A DNA stretch of 64,000 nucleotides from Arthrobacter sp. ov407 (GCF_900102895.1 NZ_FNGD01000008.1:62001-126000), one strand, 5' to 3'; numbered from the stretch's first letter, positions 29,537 through 38,772 are shown. Notes: generated by a model from the letters alone, not told the origin. Made by a program: numbers and translations.

Positions 29537-31089
29537 GGCTCAAGCTGACCCTGCTGCGCAACAGCGTCCGGCGCAGCCCCTGGCAGCTTGTAGGCCTCGG
29601 GATCGGCACCCTGTATGCCTTGGGAATCGTGGGCGTTTGTGTGGCCGGGCTGTTCGTCCTGCGCGGCCAGGAGGTCGAACTTGCCCAGACCGTGGTGGTT
29701 CTGGGCGGCGCGACGGCACTGCTGGGCTGGGCCATCATCCCCGTCGCGGTCTCCGCCGCGGACATGACCCTGGACCCTGCCCGTTTCACTACCTTCGCCG
29801 TGCCCATGCCGCAGCTGCTGGCAGGGCTGGCGCTGGGCGGCCTGATCGGCATTCCGGGCCTCGCAACCTCGCTCGTTGCGCTTGCGACCGTGGGTACCTG
29901 GTCCCGCAGCCTGCCGGCCGCGGCCGGCGCCCTCGTGGGTGCCGTGCTGGGCGTGCTGAGCTGCGTTGTGCTCTCCAAGGTCGTGACCACGGCTACCGCC
30001 GGCCTGGCAAGCTCCCGGCGCTTCAAGGACATCAGCGCCGTGGCCTTCCTCATTCCGCTCGTGCTCACCGGCCCCATTGTGGCCGGCATCGCGCGGGGCA
30101 TCGCGGGTTCGGGCGATTTCCTGGTCGGCCTGGCCCGGATGCTGTCCTGGACGCCGGCCGGGGCGGCCTTCGCGCTCGGCGGCGAGCTCGCCGCCGGCAA
30201 CTACGCGGCCGCGGCCGTGAAATTCCTCATCGCCGTGGCCACACTGGCGGGCCTTGCCCTGGCGTGGAAGGTCTTGTTGCAGCGCGCCCTGGTGACCCCG
30301 CCCTACGCCGGAACATCCAAGCGGCGGACCGGCGGCGCGGGCCTGTTCAGGCTGCTCCCGGCGACACCGGCCGCCGCCGTCGCCGCGAGGTCCCTGTACT
30401 ACTGGCTGCGTGATCCCCGCTACGCCGGCGCGCTCGTGGTGGTTCCGCTTCTGCCGGTGCTGTTCCTGTTCCAGGGCAGCCAGAGCGGGTTCTACGGCCC
30501 GTTCCAGTTTGTCGGGCCGTTGACGGCGTTCCTCCTGGCCTGGTCGATCTCCACGGACGTTTCCTATGACAGCACTGCCTTCGCCCTGCATGTGGCCACC
30601 GGTGTGCGCGGCGCCGACGACCGGCTCGGCCGGGCACTGGCGTGCATGAGCTTCGCGCTGCCCGTGGTGCTCATCTTCAGCGTCGGACCGTTCTTCTTCA
30701 CCGGCGACTGGGACAAGCTGCCCGCGGTCCTTGGCCTCTCGCTCGGCGTCCTCTTCACCGGCCTGGGCCTGGCCTCGGTGATCTCGGCGCGCTACACCGT
30801 GAGCGTCCCGCTGCCGGGAGACAGCCCGTTCAAGAAACCGCCGGGCAATGTGGCCCAGACCCTCGCCGTGCAGTTCGGCGGCATGGCCGTCCTCATGGTC
30901 CTGGTGGCGCCCGAAGTGGCGCTCGTGGCCGCGCAGTTCATCACCGGCAGCCCCGTGCCGGGCTGGGTCACGCTGGTCCTCGGACCCGTGCTGGGCCTCG
31001 CGCTGTTCGCCGCCGGCGTGCGGGCCGGCGGAGCATGGCTGGACCGGCGGGGGCCGGAGTTGCTGGCACAACTGGCCGTCAACCGCTGA
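29518..31089 (+). CDS. ABC transporter permease (ABC-2 type, large)
   Basis: 523-residue polytopic membrane protein, about twelve hydrophobic segments and a cytoplasmic stretch in the middle (LLQRALVTPPYAGTSKRRTG). ATG at 29518 lies within the ATPase gene; upstream in-frame sequence is Arg-rich shadow of the ATPase. The 19-bp overlap with the ATPase indicates coupled translation. Confidence 0.85.
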
Positions 31090-31148
31090 CGGGTGCATGC
31101 TGGGAGTGCGCATTCCCGAACACCAGGTAGGCCAGTAAAGGCAGGATC

Positions 31149-31931
31149 ATGGAAGTTGTCATCCTTCCCGGCCGCAGGCAGATCGCAGCACTGGCGGCGG
31201 ATGCGGTGGAGGCCCTGCTTCGCCGCAAGCCCGACGCCGTGCTGGGCCTGGCGACCGGGTCCACGCCGCTGCCGATCTACGGCGAGCTGGCCCTGCGGCA
31301 TGAGCGCGACGGCCTGGACTTCAGCCAGGCCCGCGCCTTCGCCCTGGACGAATACGTGGGACTGCCCGCCGGCCACCCGGAGTCCTACCGCCAGGTGATC
31401 GCGCGCGAATTCACCGCACGCGTGAACATCAGCCCGGCCAACGTCCACCTGCCCGACGGCGCCGCGGCGGACATCCCGGCGGCCTGCCGGGCCTATGAAG
31501 ACGCCATCCGCGATGCCGGGGGAATGGACCTGCAGCTCCTCGGCGTCGGAACGGACGGTCACATCGGGTTCAACGAACCGGGCTCGTCGCTGGCGTCCCG
31601 GACGCGGATCAAGACCCTGATTGAGCAGACACGCCGGGACAACGCACGGTTTTTCGGCAGCCTGGCCGACGTGCCGCACCACGTCCTGACCCAAGGCCTC
31701 GGCACCATCCTGGATGCCCGCCACGTCATCCTGGTCGCCACCGGTGCGCAAAAGGCCCAGGCCGTCCGGGATCTCGCGGAGGGCCCCGTCGCCGCTATCT
31801 GTGCGGCCTCCGTGCTGCAGCTGCACCCGCACGCCACCATCCTCCTGGACGAAGCGGCGGCGTCGTCGCTCCGGCTGGCGGATTACTACCGCCACAGCTA
31901 TGACCACAAACCTGCCTGGCAGGGCCTTTAG
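31149..31931 (+). CDS. nagB: Glucosamine-6-phosphate deaminase
   Basis: Converts glucosamine-6-phosphate to fructose-6-phosphate and ammonia, ending amino-sugar catabolism. Seen: LGLATGSTPLPIYGEL, FALDEYVGLPAGHPESY (catalytic Asp), GVGTDGHIGFNEPGSS (His and Glu of the ring-opening site). 260 residues, normal. GGCAGGATC precedes the ATG. No nagA or PTS neighbour is in the window. Confidence 0.95.
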   Translation: MEVVILPGRRQIAALAADAVEALLRRKPDAVLGLATGSTPLPIYGELALRHERDGLDFSQARAFALDEYVGLPAGHPESYRQVIAREFTARVNISPANVHLPDGAAADIPAACRAYEDAIRDAGGMDLQLLGVGTDGHIGFNEPGSSLASRTRIKTLIEQTRRDNARFFGSLADVPHHVLTQGLGTILDARHVILVATGAQKAQAVRDLAEGPVAAICAASVLQLHPHATILLDEAAASSLRLADYYRHSYDHKPAWQGL

Positions 31932-31978
31932 GCTCCGGCGCCGGCATCCCAAAGGTCCGGCGGCGGACTTCCAACGGC

Positions 31979-31984
31979 TAAGAT
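31979..31984 (+). promoter_or_regulatory. -10 element of the DUF3039 gene, leaderless spacing
   Basis: TAAGAT, 7 nt before the ATG at 31992. Its last two bases overlap an upstream in-frame ATG at 31983, which argues that 31992 is the true start. Confidence 0.5.
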
Positions 31985-31991
31985 GGGTGTC

Positions 31992-32309
31992 ATGACTAGC
32001 ATGACCGATCCTCTCGAAAACGATCCGATGCGGGAGCTCTCCGGAGCCGGGACGTCAACGGCCACGATCGAGCGCGAAGAACTGCGCCAGGAAGTTGAGC
32101 CCGGTGACCGGGAGCGCTTCTCGCACTACGTGCGCAAGGAAAAGATCATGGAATCCGCGCTGAGCGGTGACCCGGTCATCGCGCTCTGCGGCAAGGTCTG
32201 GACACCGGGCCGGGACCCGCAGAAGTTCCCCGTCTGCCCTGAATGCAAGGAAGTCTACGAGGGCCTGCGCCCCGGGAACGACGGCGGCAAGGGCTCCGGC
32301 GACAAGTAA
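31992..32309 (+). CDS. DUF3039 small zinc-ribbon-like protein
   Basis: 105 residues with ERFSHYVRKEKIMESALSGD, VIALCGKVWTPGRDPQKFPV and CPECKEVYEGL; the lone Cys plus CPEC could form a zinc knuckle. This is the DUF3039 family, restricted to actinobacteria and usually found near the pncB/clpS/helicase genes, as here. Function unknown. ATG at 31992 is preferred over 31983 because of the -10 spacing. Confidence 0.82.
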   Translation: MTSMTDPLENDPMRELSGAGTSTATIEREELRQEVEPGDRERFSHYVRKEKIMESALSGDPVIALCGKVWTPGRDPQKFPVCPECKEVYEGLRPGNDGGKGSGDK

Positions 32310-32316
32310 CGGCAAT

Positions 32317-32340
32317 TAACGGAACAAACAGGTTCCGTTA
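32317..32340 (+). terminator. Hairpin after DUF3039
   Basis: TAACGGAAC (32317-32325), loop AAACAG, GTTCCGTTA (32332-32340): 9 perfect pairs just after the stop, no U-tract. The rest of the gap to 32592 is non-coding: a C/T-rich stretch (about 32405-32470) with CTGTTCC-like repeats and an AT-richer part (32517-32560) that may hold the helicase promoter. Confidence 0.5.
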
Positions 32341-32592
32341 GCCGTCACTGGGCGGCGTTTCTTTATGGGGCTGCTCTTTATGGCACTGCGCCGTTGCGCG
32401 CCGAATTTCCTGTTCTGCAGTTCCCCTGTTCCTGTTCCCTGCTGTCCTGCTCTCCTGCTTGCCGGTCCATGTTGTCCGGGCACTGCCCTGTGCGGGGTTC
32501 CGCCCTACGGTCCATCCGAAAAAGATTGGTGTTTTTGTGCTTAATTGGGTTTCTCCGTCGGCTGGAGCCATGCGCGGTTGGAGGGCGCCTCA

Positions 32593-34380
32593 ATGACAGA
32601 GACACTTTTCGGCGGACCCACGCTTCCCCCCGCCTATCCCGAGCGGGCTGCCTGGGGCACCGCCCCCAAACTGCGCGCCTGGCAGCAGGAGGCGCTGGAC
32701 AGCTACTTCAGCCTCCATCCCAAGGATTTCCTTGCTGTCGCGACCCCCGGCGCGGGTAAGACCACGTTCGCCCTGCGTGTGGCGTCCATGCTCATCGATT
32801 CCGGTGTGGTCAACCGCGTGACCATCGTGGCCCCCACCGACCACCTGAAGCGCCAGTGGGCCGACGCCGCGGCCCGCGTAGGTATCGCGATCGACCCGAA
32901 CTTCAAGAACGCCGACGGCCAGCACGGCCGCGGGTTCATCGGCGTCGCCGTGACCTACGCCCAGGTGGCCAGCAAGCCCATGCTGCACCGGGCCAAGACC
33001 GAGGCCGCCCGCACGCTGGTGATCCTGGACGAAATCCACCACGGCGGCGAGGCGCTGTCCTGGGGCGACGGCCTCCGCGAGGCGTTCGACCCCGCGGCCC
33101 GCCGGCTGTCCCTGACCGGTACCCCGTTCCGCTCCGACACGTCGCCCATCCCGTTCGTGGAATATGCCGAGGACCGCGACGGGATCCGGCGCTCCAAGGC
33201 CGACTACACCTACGGCTACGGCAAGGCGCTGCGCGACCATGTGGTCCGCCCGGTCATGTTCATGGCGTACTCGGGCCAAATGCGCTGGCGCACGAGCGCC
33301 GGGGACGAAATGGCCGCCTCGCTCGGAGAGTCGGCCGTCACGAAAGACATCACCTCGCAGGCCTGGCGCACCGCGCTGAACCCGGCCGGCGAATGGATCC
33401 CCGCCGTCCTTGCCGGCGCGGACAAACGCCTCAGCGAAGTCCGGCGCAGCGTCCCGGATGCAGGCGGCCTGGTCATCGCCACCGACCATGACGACGCCCG
33501 CGCGTACGCCGGCCAGCTGAAGAAGATCACCGGCGAATCGCCCACCGTCATCCTCTCCGACGATGCCAAGGCCTCCAGCAAGATCGAGGAATTCACCGCC
33601 AGCGAGAAGCGCTGGATGGTGGCTGTCCGGATGGTCTCCGAAGGCGTGGACGTTCCGCGGCTGTCCGTCGGCGTTTATGCCACCTCGACCTCCACTCCGC
33701 TGTTCTTCGCCCAGGCGGTGGGGCGCTTCGTGCGTGCCCGCAAGCGCGGCGAGACGGCGTCGGTCTTCCTGCCTTCGGTGCCGCAGCTGATGGCGCTGGC
33801 CAACTCGATGGAGGCCGAGCGCGACCACGCCCTGGACCGGCCGGAGAAGGAAGACAGCGACGGTCTCTTCAATCCTGAGGACTCGCTCATGGACGAGGCG
33901 AACAGGGAGGAGAAGGCCTCCGACTCCCTGATGAAGGGCAAGTTCGAGGCACTCGACTCCCAGGCGTCCTTTGACCGGGTGCTCTTCGACGGCGGCGAGT
34001 TCGGCACCGGCGGGGAGGTGGGCTCGGAGGACGAGCTCGACTTCCTCGGAATCCCCGGCCTGCTGGACGCTGAACAGGTCGGCACGCTGTTGCGCCAGCG
34101 CCAGCACGAACAGCTGAACCGGAAGAACAAGCGCTCCCCGCAGGCGGACGCCGTACCTGCGGCAGCCCCGGCCATGCCGGATCACCGGATGCTCATGGAC
34201 CTGCGCACCGAGCTGGCCAAAAACGTGGCGGCCTGGTCAGCCCGCACCGGGACCCCGCACGGCGTCGTCCACACCAAACTCCGGACCGTCTGCGGCGGCC
34301 CGGCCGTTGCGCAGGCCAACGAGGCGCAGCTGCAGACCCGCCTGCGGAAGCTGCAGGACTGGTTCATCGGCAGGAAGTAG
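32593..34380 (+). CDS. DEAD/DEAH-box superfamily 2 helicase
   Basis: 595-residue SF2 ATPase. Q-like RAWQQEALDSYF, Walker A ATPGAGKTTFALRVA, DEIHHGGEALSWGDG (motif II as DEIH), SLTGTPFRSD (motif III), and the second RecA domain with RMVSEGVDVPRLSVGVYAT and QAVGRFVRARK (motif VI). The C-terminal 150 residues are acidic and charged. RecG/UvrB-like SF2 class; the substrate is unknown. ATG at 32593 is used because the preceding in-frame codons encode low-complexity sequence. Confidence 0.88.
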   Translation: MTETLFGGPTLPPAYPERAAWGTAPKLRAWQQEALDSYFSLHPKDFLAVATPGAGKTTFALRVASMLIDSGVVNRVTIVAPTDHLKRQWADAAARVGIAIDPNFKNADGQHGRGFIGVAVTYAQVASKPMLHRAKTEAARTLVILDEIHHGGEALSWGDGLREAFDPAARRLSLTGTPFRSDTSPIPFVEYAEDRDGIRRSKADYTYGYGKALRDHVVRPVMFMAYSGQMRWRTSAGDEMAASLGESAVTKDITSQAWRTALNPAGEWIPAVLAGADKRLSEVRRSVPDAGGLVIATDHDDARAYAGQLKKITGESPTVILSDDAKASSKIEEFTASEKRWMVAVRMVSEGVDVPRLSVGVYATSTSTPLFFAQAVGRFVRARKRGETASVFLPSVPQLMALANSMEAERDHALDRPEKEDSDGLFNPEDSLMDEANREEKASDSLMKGKFEALDSQASFDRVLFDGGEFGTGGEVGSEDELDFLGIPGLLDAEQVGTLLRQRQHEQLNRKNKRSPQADAVPAAAPAMPDHRMLMDLRTELAKNVAAWSARTGTPHGVVHTKLRTVCGGPAVAQANEAQLQTRLRKLQDWFIGRK

Positions 34381-34434
34381 CCGCCGGCACGTCATTGAGC
34401 GTGTGCGAGGGTCTCTGATCTGCACTAGTCTAAC

Positions 34435-34454
34435 AAGTGCATACGTAAGCACTT
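34435..34454 (+). promoter_or_regulatory. 20-bp near-perfect palindrome, probable ArsR-family operator
   Basis: AAGTGCATACGTAAGCACTT: 18 of 20 positions are symmetric, centred on the CG of TACGTA. It lies 34 bp before the TTG start of the MFS gene, where a repressor would block transcription, and a metal-sensor-type ArsR protein is encoded downstream in the same unit. Binding is inferred. Confidence 0.65.
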
Positions 34455-34487
34455 ATTGATTTGTGGTGCTGGTCCAGAGGAGTCCCG

Positions 34488-35717
34488 TTGATTGAAGTCC
34501 TGGCCGTTCCGGCCTACCGCAAGCTGTTTTCGGCACAGGTCGTGGCCCTGCTCGGCACCGGGCTGCTGACGGTCGCCCTCGGGCTGCTGGCGTTCGATCT
34601 GGCGGGCGGCCAGGCCGGGGCGGTGCTGGGAACGGCGTTGACCATCAAGATGCTCGCCTATGTCTTCGTTGCCCCGCTGATGGCGGCCCTGGTGGAGCGG
34701 CTGCCGAAGAAGGCGGTGCTGGTCGGCGCGGACCTGATCCGTGCCGGCATCGCGCTGATGCTGCCGATCGTGGACCAGGCCTGGCAGATCTACGTGCTGG
34801 TGTTTGTCCTGCAGAGCGCCTCGGCGACGTTCACGCCGGCGTTCCAGTCCCTGATCCCGGTGGTGCTGCCCGATGAACGGCACTACACCAGGGCATTGTC
34901 GCTCTCGCGGCTGGCGTATGACCTGGAATCCTTGCTCAGCCCGGCGCTGGCCGCAGCATTGCTGACCGTGCTGTCCTTCCACGAGCTGTTCCTCGGGACC
35001 GTGGCCGGCTTCCTGTTCTCCGCGGCCCTAGTGGTCACGACCAGGCTGCCAGGAGCCCCCGCACTGAAGCAGGAAGGTTCGCTGTGGCACCGCACCACCC
35101 TGGGTGCGCGGATCTTCGCCCGGACACCTGAATTGCGGGGTTTGATGGCCCTGAACCTGGCCGTGGCAGCCGCGACGGCCCTGGTGCTGGTCAACACCGT
35201 CGTCTACGCACGGGACATGTTCGGCGGGTCCAACGCCGACGTCGCGATCGCCCTGGCCTGCTTCGGCGCCGGATCCATGATCGTCGCCCTCACCGCCCCG
35301 AAGATCCTGGACAGGATCCCGGACCGCCCTTTCATGCGGATCGGAGCCGTTCTGCTTTCCCTCGGCCTGATCGGGGCGTTCGCGGTGCTCGCGGTGCCGG
35401 GCACCTGGCCGCTCCTGCCGTGCCTCTGGGTGGTACTCGGGGCCGGAACATCGATGATCAACACCCCCTCGGCGCGGCTTCTTCGCCGCGCCGCGACGGA
35501 CAATACCCGCTCCTACATCTTCACCGCGCAGTTTTCCCTCTCCCACGCCTGCTTCATGATCACCTACCCCATCGCAGGCTGGATCGGCGCCGCCGCCGGC
35601 CAGCCCGTGGCCGCCGCCGTCCTGGCCGCAGTCGCTACAATCAGTACTGTGGCGGCGCTGAAATTCTGGCCCGCCGCGGCCAGGACCGGTCCTGTGCTGG
35701 AAACCATGAAGGGGTGA
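34488..35717 (+). CDS. MFS transporter, probable metal-regulated exporter
   Basis: 409 residues, about twelve hydrophobic segments, with the MFS loop LVERLPKKAVLVGADLIRAG between helices 2 and 3. TTG at 34488 has AGAGGAG 5 bp upstream and gives the compact N-terminus LIEVLAVPAYRKLFSAQ; the GTG at 34461 would place start inside the leader. Followed 3 bp later by an ArsR-type regulator, suggesting inducible efflux of a metal or related toxicant. Confidence 0.82.
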   Translation: MIEVLAVPAYRKLFSAQVVALLGTGLLTVALGLLAFDLAGGQAGAVLGTALTIKMLAYVFVAPLMAALVERLPKKAVLVGADLIRAGIALMLPIVDQAWQIYVLVFVLQSASATFTPAFQSLIPVVLPDERHYTRALSLSRLAYDLESLLSPALAAALLTVLSFHELFLGTVAGFLFSAALVVTTRLPGAPALKQEGSLWHRTTLGARIFARTPELRGLMALNLAVAAATALVLVNTVVYARDMFGGSNADVAIALACFGAGSMIVALTAPKILDRIPDRPFMRIGAVLLSLGLIGAFAVLAVPGTWPLLPCLWVVLGAGTSMINTPSARLLRRAATDNTRSYIFTAQFSLSHACFMITYPIAGWIGAAAGQPVAAAVLAAVATISTVAALKFWPAAARTGPVLETMKG

Positions 35718-35720
35718 ACG

Positions 35721-36080
35721 GTGGACAACTCCCAACGCATCCCGGCCGCGAGTCTCCACCACCCCGACGCACCGGATGCCCGCCGGCTGGACGCGGCCAC
35801 TTCGACCTTCAGGATGCTCTCGGACCCCACCCGGCTCCACCTCCTCTGGCTCCTCGCCCAGGAACCCTCAGACGTGAGTTCCCTAGTGGAGCAGACCGGG
35901 GCATCCCGGACCTCCGTCAGCCAGCACCTGGCCAAACTGCGCTTCAGCGGACTCGTCACCACCCGGAAGCACAGCCGCCGCGTCGTCTACAGCATCGCCG
36001 ACGGACACCTGACCCGACTGGTCATGGAAGGCCTGAACCACGCCGACCACAAAGTCACCGGCGAACCCGCCCACGACTGA
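35721..36080 (+). CDS. ArsR/SmtB-family metalloregulator with alpha-5 metal site
   Basis: 119-residue winged-helix repressor. The HTH reads LVEQTGASRTSVSQHLAKLR followed by the wing VTTRKHSRRVVYSI. Helix alpha-5 has DGH, then His 11 and 14 residues after that His (DGHLTRLVMEGLNHADH). This Asp-x-His-x10-His-x2-His spacing is the intersubunit Zn/Co/Ni site of CzrA and SmtB. The alpha-3 CxC-type site of ArsR/CadC is absent. GTG start 3 bp after the MFS stop. Likely represses the unit until metal binds. Confidence 0.88.
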   Translation: MDNSQRIPAASLHHPDAPDARRLDAATSTFRMLSDPTRLHLLWLLAQEPSDVSSLVEQTGASRTSVSQHLAKLRFSGLVTTRKHSRRVVYSIADGHLTRLVMEGLNHADHKVTGEPAHD

Positions 36081-36260
36081 CCCTCCGTCCCGCCGGTGGG
36101 GATCTGACAGACACCTTCCGCCCGGCGCCGAGCAGATCATGGGAAAACGGACCGATGGCTCCGGTCCAGTTAGGAATCGAATTCCAGCACGCTGGCATGA
36201 CAAGGCGGCACTTACTGAACAATTTCTGCTGCAGCAGCCGCGCGGATGGCCGCGGTTTGG

Positions 36261-36608
36261 TTACTGCCCCGTGCCGCAGACCTGGCCGTAGGTCTGTCCT
36301 GCCGCGCTGTAGTCGGCCTTCATGTCCTCGAGCTTGGCGGTGTCCGGGGTGGGCTTGGCCGCCTCGTCAAAGTATTCGATGATGGTCTGCAGCGGATCCC
36401 GCAGGTCCTCGGAGGCCGCCGCCTTGATGGGCCGCAGCTGGTTGGCGACCCTGGTCATGCCGGCCTTGTCCGACGTGGCCGACTGAGCGGAGACGACGGT
36501 CTTGACCCGGGCGCAGGTTTCCTCGTTGGTCAGCTGCGGCGTGGCCGAGCAGCCGGCCGCGCCGAGCAGCGCTCCGGCGGCAATCAGAACGGTCAGGGTC
36601 TTCTTCAT
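36261..36608 (-). CDS. Small lipoprotein of unknown function
   Basis: 115 residues with a lipoprotein signal: MKKTLTVLIAAGALLGAAGC, where the last residues are the lipobox LGAAGC and Cys20 is the lipid anchor. The mature part is a helical 95 residues (NEETCARVKTVVSAQ, EDLRDPLQTIIEYFDEA) ending with a Cys near the C-terminus (YGQVCGTGQ), possibly disulfide-bonded to the Cys in NEETC. No domain is recognised. Upstream gap 36609-36746 shows no clear promoter. Confidence 0.78.
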   Translation of the reverse strand: MKKTLTVLIAAGALLGAAGCSATPQLTNEETCARVKTVVSAQSATSDKAGMTRVANQLRPIKAAASEDLRDPLQTIIEYFDEAAKPTPDTAKLEDMKADYSAAGQTYGQVCGTGQ

Positions 36609-36746
36609 GGTGTACTCCGGGGTTCTACGGGTCGGTCAATATTGCAAGACTGGCGATAGGGCAAGGATTTCGAGTCTACTGCGGCGGCGGCCTTTTCCCG
36701 CCAGCCGTTAAGGCCCACCCGGCTCCCCGGGCGGGGGCGTTGGCGC

Positions 36747-37406
36747 TCAGAGGACATCGACGCCGCCGAGCTCCATCTCGGCCACGGCGTCATCCAGGTC
36801 TTCGCCGATGCCGACCGTCAAACCGCGCAGCACCGTGACGGAGTAGCCGGCCTGGACTGCGTCCAGGGCGGTCGCCTTGACGCAGTAATCCGTGGCGATC
36901 CCCACCACCACGATGTCCTCGACGTCGTGGCTCTGCAGCCAGTCGTCCAGTCCGATCGCGTCCTCGTCAGCGGCGAAGGGACTCACTGAGTTTTCGGTGT
37001 CGGAACCGGTGCCGGAAACGGGCATGGCGCCGGGCTTGCGGTCCCCGGTGGGGACGTCGTCTTCAGGGGCCAGGAGCCCTTCGAAGCCGGAGTACGCCGC
37101 GGCGAACTGGCCCTTGCGGAAGTACGCCTGGATGTGTTCGGGATCGAGATCTGGGTGCAGATCGGCTCCGCGGGTGCCCGCCACGCAGTGCGGCGGCCAG
37201 CTGTCCACGAGATCAGGTTCCTCCGAGAAATGCGCACCGGGATCGATGTGCCAGTCCTGGGTGGCCAGGACGTGGTCAAACTGGCCGTGGTGTGCGTCAA
37301 CGTACTCGCTGATCTCCCCGGCGAGGCCCGCCCCGCCGGGGACGGGCAGGGCACCGCCCTCACAGAAATCGTTTTGGACGTCAACGATGATCAGGGCGCG
37401 GGACAT
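36747..37406 (-). CDS. pncA: Nicotinamidase
   Basis: Hydrolyses nicotinamide to nicotinate in NAD salvage. Seen: catalytic Asp in LIIVDVQNDFCEGGAL, metal ligands in ATQDWHIDPGAHF, SWPPHCVAGTRGAD and the nucleophilic Cys in GIATDYCVKATALDAV. 219 residues; about 30 residues are inserted around positions 110-140 (DVPTGDRKPGAMPVSGTGSD) compared with typical PncA. Encoded directly after pncB: its ATG abuts the pncB stop codon. Confidence 0.94.
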   Translation of the reverse strand: MSRALIIVDVQNDFCEGGALPVPGGAGLAGEISEYVDAHHGQFDHVLATQDWHIDPGAHFSEEPDLVDSWPPHCVAGTRGADLHPDLDPEHIQAYFRKGQFAAAYSGFEGLLAPEDDVPTGDRKPGAMPVSGTGSDTENSVSPFAADEDAIGLDDWLQSHDVEDIVVVGIATDYCVKATALDAVQAGYSVTVLRGLTVGIGEDLDDAVAEMELGGVDVL

Positions 37407-38735
37407 TTAGTCCTCCTCGTAGATGGTGGGGATGGCCGCCTCGCCGCGCTGCAGCCGGTTGACCACCGCGGGAAGCTCCCGCATGGTCTCCGCGTGGCGC
37501 CGGCGCGCGCGCTGGACCCCCTCGGGGCCGGTCCACCCGGGCAGGAGCTCGCCGTTCTTGACGAACTGCTCCAGCAGCGGACGGTCGTTGCCGTCGTCCT
37601 CCGGGTGGTGGCCGACGCCGACGATTTCCGCGGTGGCGGTCCCGCGCTCGTTGAGCTTGCGCAGCGCGTACTTCCGGCCGCCCTTGCTGGCTTTGTTCTT
37701 GGCGGCCTTGGCGACGGAGATGAAATCGCCGGCATCGTCGGTGCGGCTGACGAGCTTGTAGACCATGCTCGCCGTTGGTGCGCCGGAACCGGTCACCAGC
37801 GAGGTGCCCACACCATAGGAGTCCACCGGAGCGGACGCCAACGCCGCGATGGCGAACTCGTCGAGGTCTGAGGTCACCACGATCTTGGTGTGGTCGTTGC
37901 CGAGCTCGTCGAGCAGCTGCCGGACCCACTGGGCCTGGGCCACGAGGTCGCCGGAGTCCAGCCGGACAGCGCCCAGCTTGTCCCCGGCGAGGTCGACGGC
38001 GGTGCGGACGGCCGTTTCGACGTCGTACGTGTCCACCAGGAGGGACGTGTCCGGCCCGAAGGCGGCAATCTGGGCCTCGAAGGCCTCACGCTCGGTGTCA
38101 TGGAGGAGGGTGAAGGAGTGGGCGGCCGTGCCCACCGTCTTCAGCCCGTAGCGCAATCCGGCCTCCAGATTGGAGGTGCTGTCGAACCCGGCAATGACCG
38201 CGGCCCGGGCGGCGGCGGCCGCCGATTCCTCGTGCGTCCGGCGCGACCCCATCTCGATGCAGGGGCGGGTTCCGGCCGCGGAGATCATCCGGGAGGCGGC
38301 CGAGGCGATCGCGCAGTCGTGGTTGAGCACGGAGAGCAGGTACGTCTCAAGGATGCAGGCCTCGGCGAACGTGGACTCCACGATCAGCACGGGGGAGTTC
38401 GGGAAGTAGGCTTCGCCCTCCGGGTAGCCCCAGATGTCGCCGGAAAAGCTGTAATCTGCCAGATACTCCAGCGTCTGGTCGTTGACCACTTTAGTCCGGC
38501 GCAGGTAGTCCAGTTCCGGCTCGCCGAAGCGGAAGTTCGCGATCCCCTCCAGCAGGCGGCCGGTGCCTGCCACGATCCCGTAGCGGCGCCCGTCCGGCAG
38601 CCTCCGGGCAAAGGCCTCGAAGATCGATTTCCGGTGGGCCGCGCCGGACTGCAGAGCACCCTGCAGCATGGTCAGCTCGTAATGGTCGGTGTACAGGGAC
38701 GTGCGGGGACGGTCCCAGCCAGCGGAGGTACTCAC
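37407..38735 (-). CDS. pncB: Nicotinate phosphoribosyltransferase
   Basis: Makes nicotinate mononucleotide from nicotinate, PRPP and ATP, the step after PncA. Seen: SLYTDHYELTMLQGAL, the GYPEGEAYFPNSPVL region, the VRLDSGDLV active site and the central HSFTLLHDTEREAFE with the phosphorylated-His context. 442 residues. GTG start at 38735; the start has TAGAGT 6 nt upstream, indicating a leaderless mRNA. Forms a salvage operon with pncA and is divergent from clpS. Confidence 0.94.
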   Translation of the reverse strand: MSTSAGWDRPRTSLYTDHYELTMLQGALQSGAAHRKSIFEAFARRLPDGRRYGIVAGTGRLLEGIANFRFGEPELDYLRRTKVVNDQTLEYLADYSFSGDIWGYPEGEAYFPNSPVLIVESTFAEACILETYLLSVLNHDCAIASAASRMISAAGTRPCIEMGSRRTHEESAAAAARAAVIAGFDSTSNLEAGLRYGLKTVGTAAHSFTLLHDTEREAFEAQIAAFGPDTSLLVDTYDVETAVRTAVDLAGDKLGAVRLDSGDLVAQAQWVRQLLDELGNDHTKIVVTSDLDEFAIAALASAPVDSYGVGTSLVTGSGAPTASMVYKLVSRTDDAGDFISVAKAAKNKASKGGRKYALRKLNERGTATAEIVGVGHHPEDDGNDRPLLEQFVKNGELLPGWTGPEGVQRARRRHAETMRELPAVVNRLQRGEAAIPTIYEED

Positions 38736-38738
38736 AAA

Positions 38739-38766
38739 TTCACTCTAGTGTGCATCCCCATAGAAT
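38739..38766 (+). promoter_or_regulatory. clpS promoter, leaderless spacing
   Basis: TTCACT (38739-38744), 16-bp spacer and TAGAAT (38761-38766), whose end is 6 nt before the clpS ATG. It shares bases with the divergent pncB -10. Confidence 0.6.
38742..38747 (-). promoter_or_regulatory. -10 element of pncB, leaderless spacing
   Basis: TAGAGT on the minus strand, 6 nt before the GTG of pncB. It lies inside the 37-bp pncB-clpS gap and probably overlaps the -35 side of the clpS promoter. Confidence 0.6.
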
Positions 38767-38772
38767 GGACAG

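Noticed and set aside
36149..36167. GGACCG/CGGTCC hairpin after the ArsR gene as terminator
   Set aside because: Only six base pairs with a 7-nt loop and no U-tract, and it lies about 70 bp after the stop.
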